From: Apostichopus japonicus
Lineage: Eukaryota > Echinodermata > Holothuroidea > Aspidochirotida > Stichopodidae
Length of the DNA: 64,000 bases
Assembly: GCF_037975245.1 (NCBI RefSeq)
Contig: NC_092561.1
Coordinates: forward strand, 14,259,001-14,323,000
Reading direction: 5' to 3'
Shown: positions 11,144 through 23,989 of the stretch, in pieces
Position numbering within the stretch: the first letter of the stretch is position 1
Layout: each line of letters starts with the position of its first letter
Translations under genes and position numbers: made by a program
Notes under the pieces: generated by a model
What the model was told of the DNA's origin: nothing
Database searches by the model: none
Seen by the model: only the letters and a program-made list of their open reading frames with translations

Positions 11144-12395
11144 CAATAATATTTTGGGGGGAAATTTTTGGCCTCCACGTATTAATTGTGAATGATTCAT
11201 TTAACACATTAATTTTTTTGCAAGTGTCTCTCTTCCTTCCAACCATAACCTAATTTAAAATGCTTTTTCGATCTCTCAAAATTTCTCATCTCACGATCAG
11301 GAGAGGACACGCCTCCCCTCAATTAAATCTTCAATCACGACAGCCGAACAGTATTCACCGTCTCCAGAAAGTTTCCGTTTCTGTTTGGTTGCCTTAAAAA
11401 CATAGTATATATTCATTTGCATACAAATTGATCAAAAATTGGAGTCTAATTCTTCAATTTCCATCTATGTGATTTCCACTCATCACAAAGGGAAAAAAAA
11501 AGGGCAATTTAAATTAAGTTATTCATTACTTCAGAATCCATTACTAGAAGTCGTCTCTTTGGCATGCCTACTGAAAAATATTTGAGGTGGTACGTGCACA
11601 CGAGCAGGGCTGCTTCCTTTATGTTCGACACAGCTCGAAATGAGCAGAGAAAATACATCGCGATGACTCGTACATTTAAAAGGACTTTGTGGAGATTGAA
11701 GCTGATTGCTTAAATAGCCAAACTGCTGGATATTTTCTGAATCTTTAGGTCGAGACCACATCCTCACATACTGTAGAAGTAGAGATATGATTTGTAATCA
11801 ATTTTGTGATATTTTCTTACAGCTGAGAGAGTGATGACATCAGGCCAATTGAGCTGAAAGTATTTTCTTCTTCATTTTTTATCCTTTTTTCGATTATTTA
11901 TCCAAAGAGGAAATAATATTTCTACAAAAAGAATTGAAAAAAAAAAATTCAAACTACAGAGAACATCAACAACTACAAACAATTATTAAAATTGATCAGG
12001 TTTCAAGGATAAATCATATATGAAGATTTTAAAAGGTAAACTACAAGCCAAAGCCAAGTTGCATAACATTTTGCCCATGTGATGTCATCACAGACCACCT
12101 ACTGTGATCGGTCTCTGGGAGGTGGAGGGAGGGAGGGTTGGAGGACTCAAGGGACAAGGGTTATAAATAGTTTACATTCAATACACCAGGTATCTTGCGT
12201 TAGGAACTAGTAAGATATTGTTTAATTGAGATGAGATAATATGTTCAACTTACAGTGTGAAATATTTTTCTCTTCAATATACTTGTAGGCCTTACATTGT
12301 CTGCCAACACACTAGCCCTTTAAATCATGTGACCTCTGCATATATATATATGTATATATGCATATAAATATATAATTGAAATTACATATTGAGTT
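11144..12395. other. non-coding stretch
   Basis: No firmly supported gene. A minus-strand open frame (11767-11531) follows an acceptor-like CTTCTACAG but was not accepted as an exon. 12339-12380 is an AT microsatellite that abuts the SINE at 12396. Confidence 0.4.
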
Positions 12396-12600
12396 GGAAA
12401 ATCCAGAACAGTGCAAAGACTTCCAGCCTCCACCGGGATTCGAACCCAGGCCTCCTGCTTTATATGCAGACACCCTAACCACAAGGCTATGGACATTTTT
12501 TGTATATCCAGAGGTTCAAAACCAGTCAGAAAGGTCGTAATACCACTGTAGGCGTTTGTCAACTGTATCGAACAATATTAGTTCTGTTTTGGTGACATAG
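12396..12600 (-). mobile_element. tRNA-derived SINE, copy A
   Basis: On the minus strand the element runs from TATGTCACC..AACAGAAC through a GGTTT..GAACCTCTGG block, then a tRNA-like domain (12496-12426), then CTGGAAGTC and a short unique tail, ending by an AT-rich microsatellite. The tRNA-like domain has an A box (TAGCCTTGTGGTTAGGGTG) and a B box (GGTTCGAATCCCGG). Related copies lie at 14750-14962 and 54610-54830. Confidence 0.8.
12426..12496 (-). tRNA. tRNA-like domain inside SINE copy A (not a functional tRNA gene)
   Basis: The 71-nt segment folds as acceptor, D, anticodon and T arms. The anticodon stem TCTGC/GCAGG encloses the loop ATATAAA, which places AUA (Tyr) in the anticodon position. 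It sits inside a dispersed element, so it is annotated as the RNA polymerase III promoter of a SINE, not as a tRNA gene. Confidence 0.55.
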
Positions 12601-13480
12601 TTTGGCCTTACTCTAGAGATAAAAATGAACTTGAAATAACTTATTTCACATAACCCAAATCAATTACACAATAGAGATGGGGAACTTCAGACGACTGATA
12701 TAGGAGCATAGACTGCCAACTTATGATAAAGAATAACTGTTTTTCCCAAGTTCTAACAGATTAAGAGTGCAACAATAGGGAAGGGATAGGTAAGTCACAA
12801 ATCGTGCTGAATGTATATACTGTATATCTGCTATATAATTATCAGCCCTTTTTCTTTGCTTCAGTGCATCCTGAGGACCCTTGCAAGCCCAAGCTGTGAC
12901 AAATGTTAACCATCCAATTAAGGTGTGCATTTCAGAAGCACTCACACTGTCTCAGGTTACCCCAAAACCAGGCAGGTGTGAAAGAAAGGCTTACATTTGA
13001 ACTGCTTGCTGCCCTTGTTATCTCAAGATCCACAGTATATGACTGGTCTGTAATTTGAGGTCTCCAGGTAGGGATCGAGTGTTCTGATGCTCTTCCCACT
13101 TCTCAATCAATTATGAGTGTCAGTCAACTGAGACAGCAGTCTCACATTCCATTTGCAAACAGATTACTTGAGAATATCTTACACTGGCAGCGGAGGAGTC
13201 CTTGATACAAACCCATCTCATCATGACACTGGCATACTTATACATATCTAACTTGACGGTTGGCCTCGGACCAACTCCCGCTGAAATATACTGTAACTTC
13301 AACCAGTAGAGGCACAAACTCAAAGTAATCACACCATAACAACAACAAAATTGTTATTATTTAAAAAGTTATGACTTTAAGATCATAGGTAGAAGACTGC
13401 ACGAGAAATGCTTGAAGTTCTTGAACACGAGCCATTCGGCAAACAATGCTGATTGGTCTTAGGTTAAAAAGATGGATACA
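12601..13480. other. non-coding stretch
   Basis: No supported gene or clear repeat. Confidence 0.4.
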
Positions 13481-13481
13481 T

Positions 13482-13580
13482 ATATATTTTAGCAGAACTT
13501 TATTACTTATATAATATGCCAATATATTTTAGCAGATCTTTATTACTTATATCAGGGAGTTGTTATGGAACAACTCCCTG
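13482..13580. repeat. 38-bp tandem duplication followed by a perfect 12-bp hairpin
   Basis: ATATATTTTAGCAGA.CTTTA occurs twice (from 13482 and 13521). Right after it, 13553-13580 is a perfect inverted repeat, CAGGGAGTTGTT and AACAACTCCCTG, with the four-base loop ATGG. The function is unknown. Confidence 0.7.
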
Positions 13581-14314
13581 CTTATATACTATGCCACTTC
13601 TATGAAAGGATTAGATCATGAGTAAATTTGAAAGCACAAAATTGTTGATATCTCAAGTATATTTTTTCATTTTCATTTTTTTCATTTATTTATTTCCAGT
13701 ATAAATATAAATATTTATATAAACAGGACATCAAAAGTGAGTACGTAATAAGAAAATATTATTTTAAAATGTTAGTTAAATTACAAAAACAAAAAATATA
13801 TATACCATTAAACGTACATGTACAGTGGTTTGTGACATTTCAATCTGATCTATTGTTTTGACTGGATTTTGTTTGACTGTTGTCTCTTCTTCAATGGTAG
13901 ATGTTTTTCTTGTCATTGTTGGCAGTTTGCCAGGTCACACTGTACCTGTAAATGACAGATGTACTGTAGGTGGGCAACATACAACAAGCAGGCCATGTGC
14001 TTCTGTACATAGCCATGGGGCAAATTCTCTGAGACACCACACAACCCTTTTAATGAAGCCACAAAATCCTATAGCAAGGTCAAACATGAAATATACTTTG
14101 GGGATTTTGTATTACTGTACTGTATATATAGCACCTTTTGGTGATATATAGTATTTCAACAAAAACAGACCGAACATTTGCATGCAGAACTTTTGAGCTT
14201 TTGAATTGTAAACATATTTTTCACTGGAGAAGGTACATCCTGCAGGATGTGGGTCTGGTATTCCAAGACTTGACAAAAGGTAACTAGGTCACTGTAGACA
14301 TGGAAGAGTGTGCA
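13581..14314. other. non-coding stretch
   Basis: AT-rich. 13670-13735 resembles the end of the element at 51998-52050 (TTCCAGTATAAAT, TTTATA.A.AGGACA). An open frame at 13858-14151 matches no family I know. Confidence 0.4.
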
Positions 14315-14357
14315 AATGTTGCGAGGAGACAGGTAAGCGAGGGAGCGCAGCGAATAT
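14315..14357 (+). repeat. CAGGTAAG-tailed repeat fragment, copy 3
   Basis: Only the terminal block is present: GAGGAGACAGGTAAGCGAGG followed by GAGCGCAGCGAAT. The 5' part of the element is missing or too diverged. Confidence 0.55.
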
Positions 14358-14749
14358 ATACCGCTATGGACTGTGAGACCAAGTCTGCACCCAGCCCTTC
14401 GTACGATGCATTACAGTATGTATGTTCAGACATAACATGTGTTCCTCTTTTACATGGTCAAACAGAAATTTTCTACTGTCAAACTATTCTGTCAAAGCAA
14501 AGTGGTGTCCAGTTAATCTGTCATAAAGTCTCAAACAGTCCTGGTTTGGGTGTATACACACTATGGGTGCACAACATGCATTGTACAGACAGTTGTTATA
14601 TATCATCTACTCAACATCTTCAAGATTTTCTATCATTTACGTAACTTCAAAACCGTGTCTAGAAGTTGAAATATCCATTTCTTCAAGTCACTTGGAACGT
14701 AAACATAGCATTGTGTCTGGTAACATATACATATATAATTGAAAAAGTA

Positions 14750-14962
14750 ATGAGAAGGAAAATGCAGAACAGTGAAAAAACTTCCAGCCTCCACCAGGAT
14801 TCGAACCCGGGCCTCCCGCTTTATATGAGGACACCCTAACCAACTAGGCTATGGACGCTGATTGTATGTCCAGAGGTTCGAAACCGGTAAGGAAGGTCGT
14901 TATACCACTGTAGGCGTTTTTCATCTGTATCGAACAATACTAGTTCTATTTTGGTGACATAT
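14750..14962 (-). mobile_element. tRNA-derived SINE, copy B
   Basis: Same layout as copy A. The tRNA-like domain spans 14858-14787 on the minus strand, with the B box GGTTCGAATCCTGG and acceptor ends GCGTCCA and TGGAGGC. The 5' part includes ACCGGTTTCGAACCTCTGG. Confidence 0.8.
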
Positions 14963-15076
14963 TTGCCTTACTCTAGAGATCAAACATGATTCTAACCAAC
15001 TCAAAGTCATTTGTGATTCCTAATGCCGCATCTTGAAAGAGATAGTTTGAAAAAACTTTTGTTAATATATATTTTG

Positions 15077-15226
<150 letters not shown>

Positions 15227-15229
15227 CTA

Positions 15230-16550
15230 TATTCCGCTCTGTCCACCGGACATAGAGCACTCTGCGCCAAGAAAGACGCAAACCAACCAACTTCATATAT
15301 TCAAGCAAAATTTCAAAAGTACAGTATAAAAAGGAGGACAAAGTTACACCTTTACTTCCCATCTTTATTGATCAGCCTAGCTTAATCAATAAACCTCCCT
15401 TTCTCTCATCGAAAAATTAAATATGAACAGCTGGTATTTACTACTGTAAGTAGTAACAGTACTGACTCTCTTCTGCGTACAGTACAGTGTGCCAAATTAT
15501 ATACTGTTAGTACAAGTACTGTACTGTAGGTACTACTGTTCTACACGTGTACTAGCTCATTTGTACAGTAGCTGCCAGGATATATATTACTTTATATATA
15601 ATTAGTTATTACACTCTCTTCATGCTATATGCAATGCTGGAAATTTCTATGTTACTCAAGATAGCTTTTGTATCAATTCAGCCCGGTCTGTAATATATTT
15701 CTTAACAATTTATAGGGCACAGTATTCAATGTCCTTTTATTCTGCCTCTGTGTCCATTGTCATACTGCAGAGTTTGATTAACATCAAACGGGAGCAAGAG
15801 ATGTCAGACAATTCATTTCAGATCTGTATAGGCCCCCTGCTGCATTCGAATGTATAGATATGTATATGTACAGTATGTACTGTATGTATGAATATATTTA
15901 GCAATGGAAAGGGCATACAAAGCTATTCATTGCCTTTGTACATGTACTGTATGTGTCTAGTATACAACCGTGCACTGTTCGTAGTAGTAATATGTACACA
16001 ACAGTACAGATATTGATTACAGTGAAGTTACTGTACACACAAAAGTAACAAATAAAATAGCCTACAGGTAGGCTTGTCATGTCATCAATCTTCCGTCAAC
16101 TGATTTTTTCTTTTTCCCCTTAATCGTTGCTGTTAAACTGCATTCCAAACTTTAGGAGAAAATTAATAATATATCAAGTTATCAACTGATGAAAAGAAAA
16201 TACATGGACTAATTTAGTGTTTAAATTTTGTGCATCATATTTTGAAGGTTCTGAAATCTGTATCTTATATAATATTATATAGTTTCTTGTGAGCAAAAAC
16301 TGAATCTTTATACCCTCAAGTGTATACTATATCCTATTTGCAATGCGTTAAATTCATACCTGTTAGGAGAATGGGAGGGGGAAATGGCTGAGAGAATTTT
16401 GTACAGTGAACACTGTAAAAATGTTGTCATTGCAGATAGCTTCAAAAATACAGACATTTAAGCTGGATTTATAAATCTTGAGTTAAATTTGCAGATCGAC
16501 TCAACATTACAGTACTGTATTAATAGAGCTAACAACAAACTCCCCGAAAC
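15230..16550. other. non-coding stretch rich in TACTGTACAGTA words
   Basis: No supported gene. 15430-15570 and 15850-16050 are dense in palindromic GTACAGTAC/TACTGTA words. Confidence 0.45.
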
Positions 16551-16552
16551 TT

Positions 16553-16690
16553 ACTGGCTTGGGGATTAACTTCGCTTCTCTCTTACCTGTTTCCACTCCA
16601 CATCTGCACTTTGCCATCTACCTAAACTACACCTTGGAAAGTTTTAGCACGGCGCCCTCACTCTCTGGGCACCGCCCACTTACTACCCCT
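16553..16690 (-). repeat. dispersed CAGGTAAG-tailed repeat, minus-strand copy
   Basis: Read on the minus strand: GTGGGCGGTGCCC, GTGAGGGCGCCGTG, CCAAGGTGTAGTTTAGGTAG, GTGGAGTGGAAACAGGTAAG and AGAAGCGAAGTTAATC. It shares most with the copy at 22330-22440. Its donor-like CAGGTAAG points in the sense of the PDE3 transcript. Confidence 0.6.
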
Positions 16691-19600
16691 TCCGAATCTA
16701 CCATTCTGAGGGGAAAATGACCCAAAATCTCTTTCTAGATTTGTTTCAACGTTTCTCGTTGGATTTGTATTTTTTCATGATTCAGGTGATCGATTTCAGA
16801 TTTTCGGTCATCTACCGTCATCACCGATTACAGTCACTATTTATGAAGCGCGATCTAAGTATCCTTTGTTTTTCTCATGTTTTGACATATTTTTTCTATC
16901 TTCCCTCTCTCTTTTCGTTCGTGTACATTCCTTGTTTGTAAAGGTATCTGTTGCGCCACGACTACGCGATATGTGTTGCCAGCGTTTGGCCAGAGTTGCT
17001 CTTTCGAGACTAGGTTACTAAGCTACCCATCTTATGCCGATGGCTTTGGGATGTTTATAAAATGTTTCCCCCTTTCCAACCCCCCCCCCTTGGACCTTTT
17101 TTTACAAGGTTTCTGATAAACTATTGAAACACTAATGTGCATATAAAGGGCAGCACACATGATGAGGCTAATGAGAACTAAAAGAATTGTCTAGACTTAA
17201 ATATAATGTAACAAGTTGAATTTGTTGAAAAGCACTGAAACGCTACAAAACATGCCTGTGATAATTACCCTGAATAAATGAAGGGCTCATGTAGTTTCAA
17301 GACATTAATAATGCTCTAGATAGCAATGACATTTAGTCAAAAGAAAAAATTAAAGACAAGTGACCATCAAAAATGAAAAATGAAACACAACATTACCATA
17401 ATTTGTAGATTTTTAAGTTCAAATTGCCAACAGAGATAATATATTGCGACAATCGAAAGTAACATCCGTGTTTTTTTTTTAATTTGTTTCTTTTTTCTCA
17501 ATTTCCTACACACTTTTTTAAAGAATTGAGAATTAGAGACTACATGTACGTTAAAATGAACTCGGGACTTGTTGGCAGTAGTCAGGTCTACCATTTTTCA
17601 TTTATTCTATTGACAGGAAAATTCAATATTCACTGGAGAATTCCAACCCATGGACTTTCTCCAGCATTTTCAACCCCCCCCCCCCTCCCAACCCATGTGA
17701 CAAGTAACTGAAATACTTCTGGCGATGTTCTCCAAACAATCAACAGCAAATATCTCAAACTCCTGTCTTTGCAATTAGGGCTCCAACTTTCCAAACATAT
17801 ATTTATATATATTCTGGTTCATGCCTCCCCTGGGAGCCCTCAAGTGTATTTAGGATGCAAGGAGTTGCGATTAAAGCAACTTAATATTCTCCCACCCAGA
17901 AAACGAAGGGAAATAAACAGGAAAGCCAAACAGTCGAAGAGCGACAAGACTATGTTTTGTTAGCACAATTTTTGTCCTTCTTTTCTAATTGTTTGTAGTG
18001 TCTTTTCGGTTTTGAGGGGCACTGCTCTGCGGAGCATGTCCTCACAAGAAGACTTGTGTCTGCAGAGGAAGTTAATTGAGCAACAAGTGACTAGTCCACC
18101 ACAAGCTGTGTGACTAGAGAAATAAGTTTACTTACATGTCATTCTTGATATCTGTACAATTGTGGATTAAATGCTATACGAAGGGGACAACATGATAAAA
18201 TACACAAACGGTCCACAAAATTAGGTTTTACATGGTTCCATACAAAACAGTAGATGGGAGAGTGCATGATCTAAATGGAGACAGGTAAAAAGTGAGGAAA
18301 CAGTTCAGGCCTCTAAGGCTTCCCTAAGTAATTGTCCGCTACCCCCTACCTTCCCCCTCCCAACCAGAAAAATGAGTTGTCAAAATTTTTTGTTTTCAGA
18401 AGAGCTCTTAATAAGAGCAGCTATCTTACCCCTTCTCCCCCCCCCCTTCCCTTGGTAAAGTATTGAGCACCGTTTCAGCAGCTAATTTCTCGAATCATCC
18501 CAAATACTGATAAATTTCTCAATTTAAAAGAAAATTTGGCTAGATGCAACAAGCATATACTGACTATGTCAGTACATTAATGTTACTGCTACTTCCCTTT
18601 CATTCACATACATGTTCTCTTTCTTCAGGGATGTAAATTTTTTTGATCATGGATCATATTGTAAGTTCACACCACCTGTTCCAAGAAATGACATTCAGTA
18701 AGTCAGCAAACTTAAGGAATATCAATTAAAGTCTTCACAAATACCAGACAGATATATGACAAGTTGAAGTTGTACTATCACCTCACAACCCAAGTAGCTA
18801 CAGTACTATTAGTCTGTATATTATAGTGTAGTACTGTACACACACTGCATACTGTAGATTTCCTAGAACTCTGGTCTGTCAAAAATGCAAATTTGCATTT
18901 TTCTGCTGTCCTCCATGTGTTCATATATAGTGACAATTCTTTATCAGATTTTGCGGTTACATACAAAAACAAACTTGATTGTATACTTATGATCATACAC
19001 ACTTTTGTGTTTACCTAGTACATACATGAACAACTGGTACTGTACATACAGTACTTACACTATTTAAACCCTTCAAACAGGTAATTGTACTACGGTACTT
19101 CTTGATGTACATACACCATGTGGGCTAGACTCTAGAGTACATACATTTACAGATCAAATTCGACCCCTGGTGACCTTAAATGAAACTATGACCTATACCA
19201 AATTGTGTATAAACTTTACACTACACAAGTCTATCCTACCATACATACATATAAGCCCCATTGATGTTCATATTCTGGACATATATGTACAGTGTTTGAG
19301 ATTTGCAGTTTGTCCTCTGCTGACCCCACATGAACTTTGACCTCCTCCCCCCAAAACAACAGGATTCTTGTACTAATTATGGGGAAGCCAAAACTGCCAG
19401 ATATGAGAACTGCAGAGGTTACCTATCTTGAGATACCAAGCTGTCACATACACACACACACACTTACATATATCCAACACATGCCAATTTGACTGCATAT
19501 ACTGTAGGTCACTGCCTGCCCATCGCAAGTAACCAAAAACAAATATCGTTATCATATGAAGGTAGAGAAACTGATTCGAATGTTGAGTAACCAATTTGCA

Positions 19601-20960
19601 ATTTGTTTGTCTAGCCTACAATTGGCTAAATAGTGCGGCTTGTGTACATTATATACTACCTGCACTGTCTTGTACATTTCAGATGACTTTTAATTGCACA
19701 GAGTACATTTTCAGTCATTATTCAGTTAATGCTAAATTGCTAGCATACCGAGTCCAGCATCTATTCTCGGGTAAGTAGATCTAGTACTTTGTGTTGGATG
19801 CGACCTTGAATAAATGAATAGATGCAGGTACAAAGTATCTTGTTCGATACTAGCATAAATTTTAAAAAAAGGAGGTCGGTGGAGATTACAAATTTATATT
19901 TAATCAAATCAGGCCAGCATGTTACATACAGATCGATACTAGAGGTTATAATTAAAACTCTTATTATCTACAGTACTAGAATAACACCAAGAAACTAGAA
20001 AAAAATTGTGCAGTTTTATACTTGTAAATTAATGTAGAATTTCCATCTTTTAAATGGAATAATTTTGATTATCATTATGGAAGAAACAAAATATGTGAAT
20101 ATCGTTCTGGTTCTAAATTATAAATTTCATACTATTATTTTGTATCACAAGGGTTCGGTCTCTCGTTTCATTCCCATTTCGTCAACATTCCCGAAGTTCT
20201 CAGAAGGTGCAACGTACTGGAAATAGAGCTCTACTTAGAATCTTTGTTGTTCAAAAGTAGGGCACACTGGTGACCTCTTATTGACCTGTACATCCCTTTC
20301 GAACCCTTTAACTATATTGCTTGTCAGCTTTATACCCCTGACAAGAATTGATCCACTCACTTCAAGTTCAATTTCACTTTCACAAACTTAGGTACTATGA
20401 ATCCACAATTTACGAGACTGCCAAACATGTTCGAAAGAATTCTTGTTTCATAGTGACATGATTAACAGATGACTTAATGTTAAAAAATATTAAGGATTCA
20501 AAATTAAGTTTGATGTGTTGTCGACCATTAAAACAGACTGCACTACTAGCTCAGGTTGGATTTTTATAACAATTTTAGATATTTGGAAGTAAGACCATTT
20601 AAATATGTCAGGTTCATCAATTAATATCATAAATATAATAAATATATTAAAATAATTCTAAAGCACAGACCATGAGGTCAGTTCATCAGATCTATGCAAA
20701 TTAATGTCACTCAACTCAATGGGGAAACATTTAAATACTTCTATAGCCTCAGATGGTATGTTTAACAATTTACACAGTAGTAAATATTGATCAAGGACTA
20801 ATTGTGCTGAGTATCATCTAGGATGCTCTCTTGTTTATAATATGAAGTTAAAAAAAGAATGTTAAGGTTCAGTAAATAAGAATTTATAAAACAACAGATT
20901 AACAAATTAATTAACATATATTCAGGGCTACACTGAGGTAATCATCTCTGAAGCCTTAAA
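16691..20960. other. non-coding stretch (probable PDE3 intron)
   Basis: No supported exon on either strand. It includes homopolymer C runs near 17081, 17675 and 18438 and a possible weak CAGGTAA-tailed repeat remnant at 18272-18293. Confidence 0.45.
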
Positions 20961-20964
20961 GGAG

Positions 20965-21412
20965 CAATCCAACTTTCTAGCTAATAAAATCTTTAGCACA
21001 TACATGTACAGAAACATTACTAGGACTCACCAGTGACATAGAGCGCTCTACAGGTGTGTATGTAGGTGGAGTGTGGGTATTTTATCTACAGTATAATGCA
21101 ACATCTCTTCAAATATTTTAAGATGATTGCATTTTTGACAGGGTAATTCTGATTTCTGAGTGAATAATGTTAGGCTATTTCCAATATCTTAGGTCCAACT
21201 TTCTAGCTTAAATGGTGAATATCTTGAAAATCTCAGCTGTACAGAATGCATTACTAGGGCTCACCAGTGACATAGCTACAGGTATGTGTGTGGGGGGGGG
21301 GGGATTTTATCTTGCAACATCTCTTCAAATAATTTAAGCTGATTGCATTCTTGACAGGGTGATTCTGATTTCTGAGTGAATAATGTTAGGCTATTTCCAA
21401 TATTTTAGGCCC
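20965..21412 (+). repeat. tandem duplication of a ~220-bp unit
   Basis: CCAACTTTCTAGCT (20969 and 21194), CTCACCAGTGACATAG, GCAACATCTCTTCAAATA, TTGACAGGGT.ATTCTGATTT and GAATAATGTTAGGCTATTTC occur twice in the same order. The second unit contains a G run at 21291-21302. Confidence 0.9.
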
Positions 21413-22329
21413 CCTTAATATGTTAATTTGTACTTGGGTAAAACTATTTCATTTCAGTAACCAGTAAATATGTTTTTCTTCAAAAATGACTATGAAGTCA
21501 GTGTAATATCACAATCACATGTACATACATGTGCTTGTCCATCAGACTGCTTCTGCCTCCCACTCTAACATTGATTACAAGTTTAAGGCGAGATCAACCC
21601 AATATCTGTCTTATCGATCGTTCCCTTGGCAGATAAGAAAATGTTTTTAAATTTGGGAGATATGACAATGATATTTAGCACATAAAGATGAAAACTTGAG
21701 CAAGTCTAAATATGATATCATGTGTTTCGTGTGTATGTCACACGTGTTTCAATAAAAAAAAATCTTTCTTCATTTACTATGTTAATTTTCTACAATGGTG
21801 ACTGGTTTTGGTAATGCTTAAATCTAACATATTTAATTGAACCTCTTAAAAACATGACCTATTGATGACAATAGTTCCATTGTCAATGAGCTGTTAACAA
21901 TCTTACTTTGAAAATTCACAATTTTAGGGAAAAGAGAGGCAAAGAGAAAATATATAGTTTCATATCCCAGCTGTTTAATTAACGTCGTCGCAGATTTACA
22001 ACAGCGACAGCTCCCAGACACTTGAAGTTTTACTGCAACCTAGAATAACTTTCAAATTAAACATTCGGTTAAATTCTTAGTTGCTTTGGGAAGTTGTTCA
22101 ACAGATACAGGTCTCTGTCATCCTAGCCAAAGATCATGGTTGGGTTCATGTCTCCAATTGTGAAATCCTACTGACCATTTGGGACAGCGACGAAAGAAGG
22201 TCTCAGTAGTCGAATTATCCAAAGATGACTTCCAAAAAACGCAAAAAAAAGTTGTATAAATCACAAGCGAGAATTTTGCGGAAAAACATGTGTAGTAACT
22301 TCCGACATGGTAGATACGGAAGGAGGAGT
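21413..22329. other. non-coding stretch
   Basis: No supported gene. Confidence 0.4.
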
Positions 22330-22440
22330 TATTGGGCCTGGCCCAGGGCACGGGGGTAAAACGTTTCCAAATGTGTAGTTAAAGGTAGATAGGAAAGTGC
22401 AATTGTGGAGTGGGAGGCAGGTAAGAGAGGAGCGGAGTAA
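22330..22440 (+). repeat. dispersed CAGGTAAG-tailed repeat, copy 4
   Basis: Contains GTGTAGTTAAAGGTAGATAG, GGAAAGTGCAATTGTGGAG and TGGGAGGCAGGTAAGAGAGG, AGCGGAGTAAATC. It is closest to the minus-strand copy at 16553-16690 and shares only the tail with the 6643 and 10978 copies. Confidence 0.6.
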
Positions 22441-23140
22441 ATCAAACATTTATTAATCGTATTGCAGAGAGCAGAGGTAAAACATTGTTGATAAATTCTT
22501 CACACACTGTATCTTTTACCTTGCAAAACTCCATAAAACCACAATGTTGTGATTTCTTCCTGACTGTCATATATAGAGTAACATACATGTACAATCTCAT
22601 TCAAACATAGTCATTACAGTGTAAAGTGTACAGCTCTATGTGCGTTCAAGAAGAGCATACATGTATTTCTTTGCCTAGGGTCCAATTTCTTCACAAAAAA
22701 TATCCATGAAACCATAATACTCAAACGGATTGTAAAATGACAGTACAGTTTACAATATTTATGATATCCTTCGCAGTGATTTTTTTAAGTGAATTCAAAC
22801 TTGTCCCAGCCAGAAATAGATTGCCAGCTATCATATATCTCTGAAAGCTACAGTATCAATTTACAATTTCGTTCTTACTGGGATTACAGTTTTTGCACTG
22901 TTAGAGGTGGTTTATTGTACATGCAGTACACTGACCATGGTATACCTGCTTTTCTGGAGAAAGATATAAACTGCTTTTTGTTCCGATTACTAAAGCCATG
23001 TATGTTGAACACACTACAAGAACTGTTTTCTTTTTCCTCCTACAGTATTAACAATGTGTGAGTTCCTGGAAAAATGGAGGTGTGCCCTTGTTCTGTCCTT
23101 CTCTGCCCCCCCCCCACCCCCAACATTTTGCTACAGCCCT
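22441..23140. other. non-coding stretch
   Basis: No supported gene. A C-rich tract lies at 23105-23122. Confidence 0.4.
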
Positions 23141-23145
23141 GGTTA

Positions 23146-23375
23146 AAATTCTCAACAGATTTGTTTGATCAATTTTTCTGTTTGGGTTTTGTGTATTTAA
23201 CATGCATTGTGTTAGGTTAGGGGTCAGGCAAAAAATTCTCAACAGAGTTGTTTTAATCAACTTCACTGTTTGGTTAGTGTATTTATCATGCATTGTGTTA
23301 GGTCAGGGGATCAGGCTAGAATTCTCAACGGAGTTGTTTATAATCAACTTCACTGTTTGGGGTCAGTGTATTTAA
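23146..23375 (+). repeat. three tandem copies of an ~85-bp unit
   Basis: AATTCTCAACAGA.TTGTTT, ATCAACTTCACTGTTTGG, GTGTATTTA.CATGCATTG and GTTAGG..AGGGGTCAGGC recur three times with small changes. The last unit is truncated after ATTTAACATG. Confidence 0.85.
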
Positions 23376-23989
23376 CATGTAGATAAATTGTTTAATGGTA
23401 AACTGCTGTTTCTTTGCGGCAAAAAGGCCTCCAGAGATCTAAATTACAAAATACTGTTATTTTCCAGGAGGGCATGTAAGTGTACATGTATAGTCAGTAG
23501 CAGTGCGGTAGATTTCTTCAGCTTACTGTATTGTACAGCCTATGAATATCTCAGTATATATTAAAGACACTTGCTGTTATCTACTGGAGGAAAACCTGCT
23601 GCTTATATAAAGGTAAGATGGAAATTCACTTAGAATCAGCTGGTATGTCCAAAATTCCTCCAAATTATTTCGAGGTTTGTAGACAAAAGAAACGGTCAGA
23701 AAACATGTAATTTTCTTTTGGCTTACACTTTCCCCATGGATGAAAACTGACCTTTACCGTCTGGGCACCAATCATGGTTTACATATATACATGTACACAA
23801 TAATTTCCCAAGCTTCAATTAAACGTGACAATTTAATTTTCATGCTTTTCAGTGAATCTAAACACACAGGCTGCCCAGCTCTGTATTATCCTTGCTGGAA
23901 AATTGAACTGTAACACCTTGTCGCATTGCAAGACACTGGGTGGGGGGGGGGGAACAAATTAATGAAGCAATGAAAATTCTGTGACTTAC
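23376..23989 (-). other. start of PDE3 intron 1
   Basis: Begins with a perfect donor (AAT|GTAAGT, donor at 23989-23988). Contains a G run at 23941-23952 and nothing else recognised. Confidence 0.5.

Noticed and set aside
11531-11767. Minus-strand 78-codon frame after a CTTCTACAG acceptor, in phase with PDE3 exon 1.
   Set aside because: It has no resemblance to PDE3, ends in a stop and has no poly(A) signal close by. A cryptic terminal exon is possible but unsupported.
12426-12496. A functional tRNA-Tyr(AUA) gene.
   Set aside because: It is embedded in a multi-copy SINE. Real eukaryotic tRNA-Tyr genes carry GUA and usually an intron.
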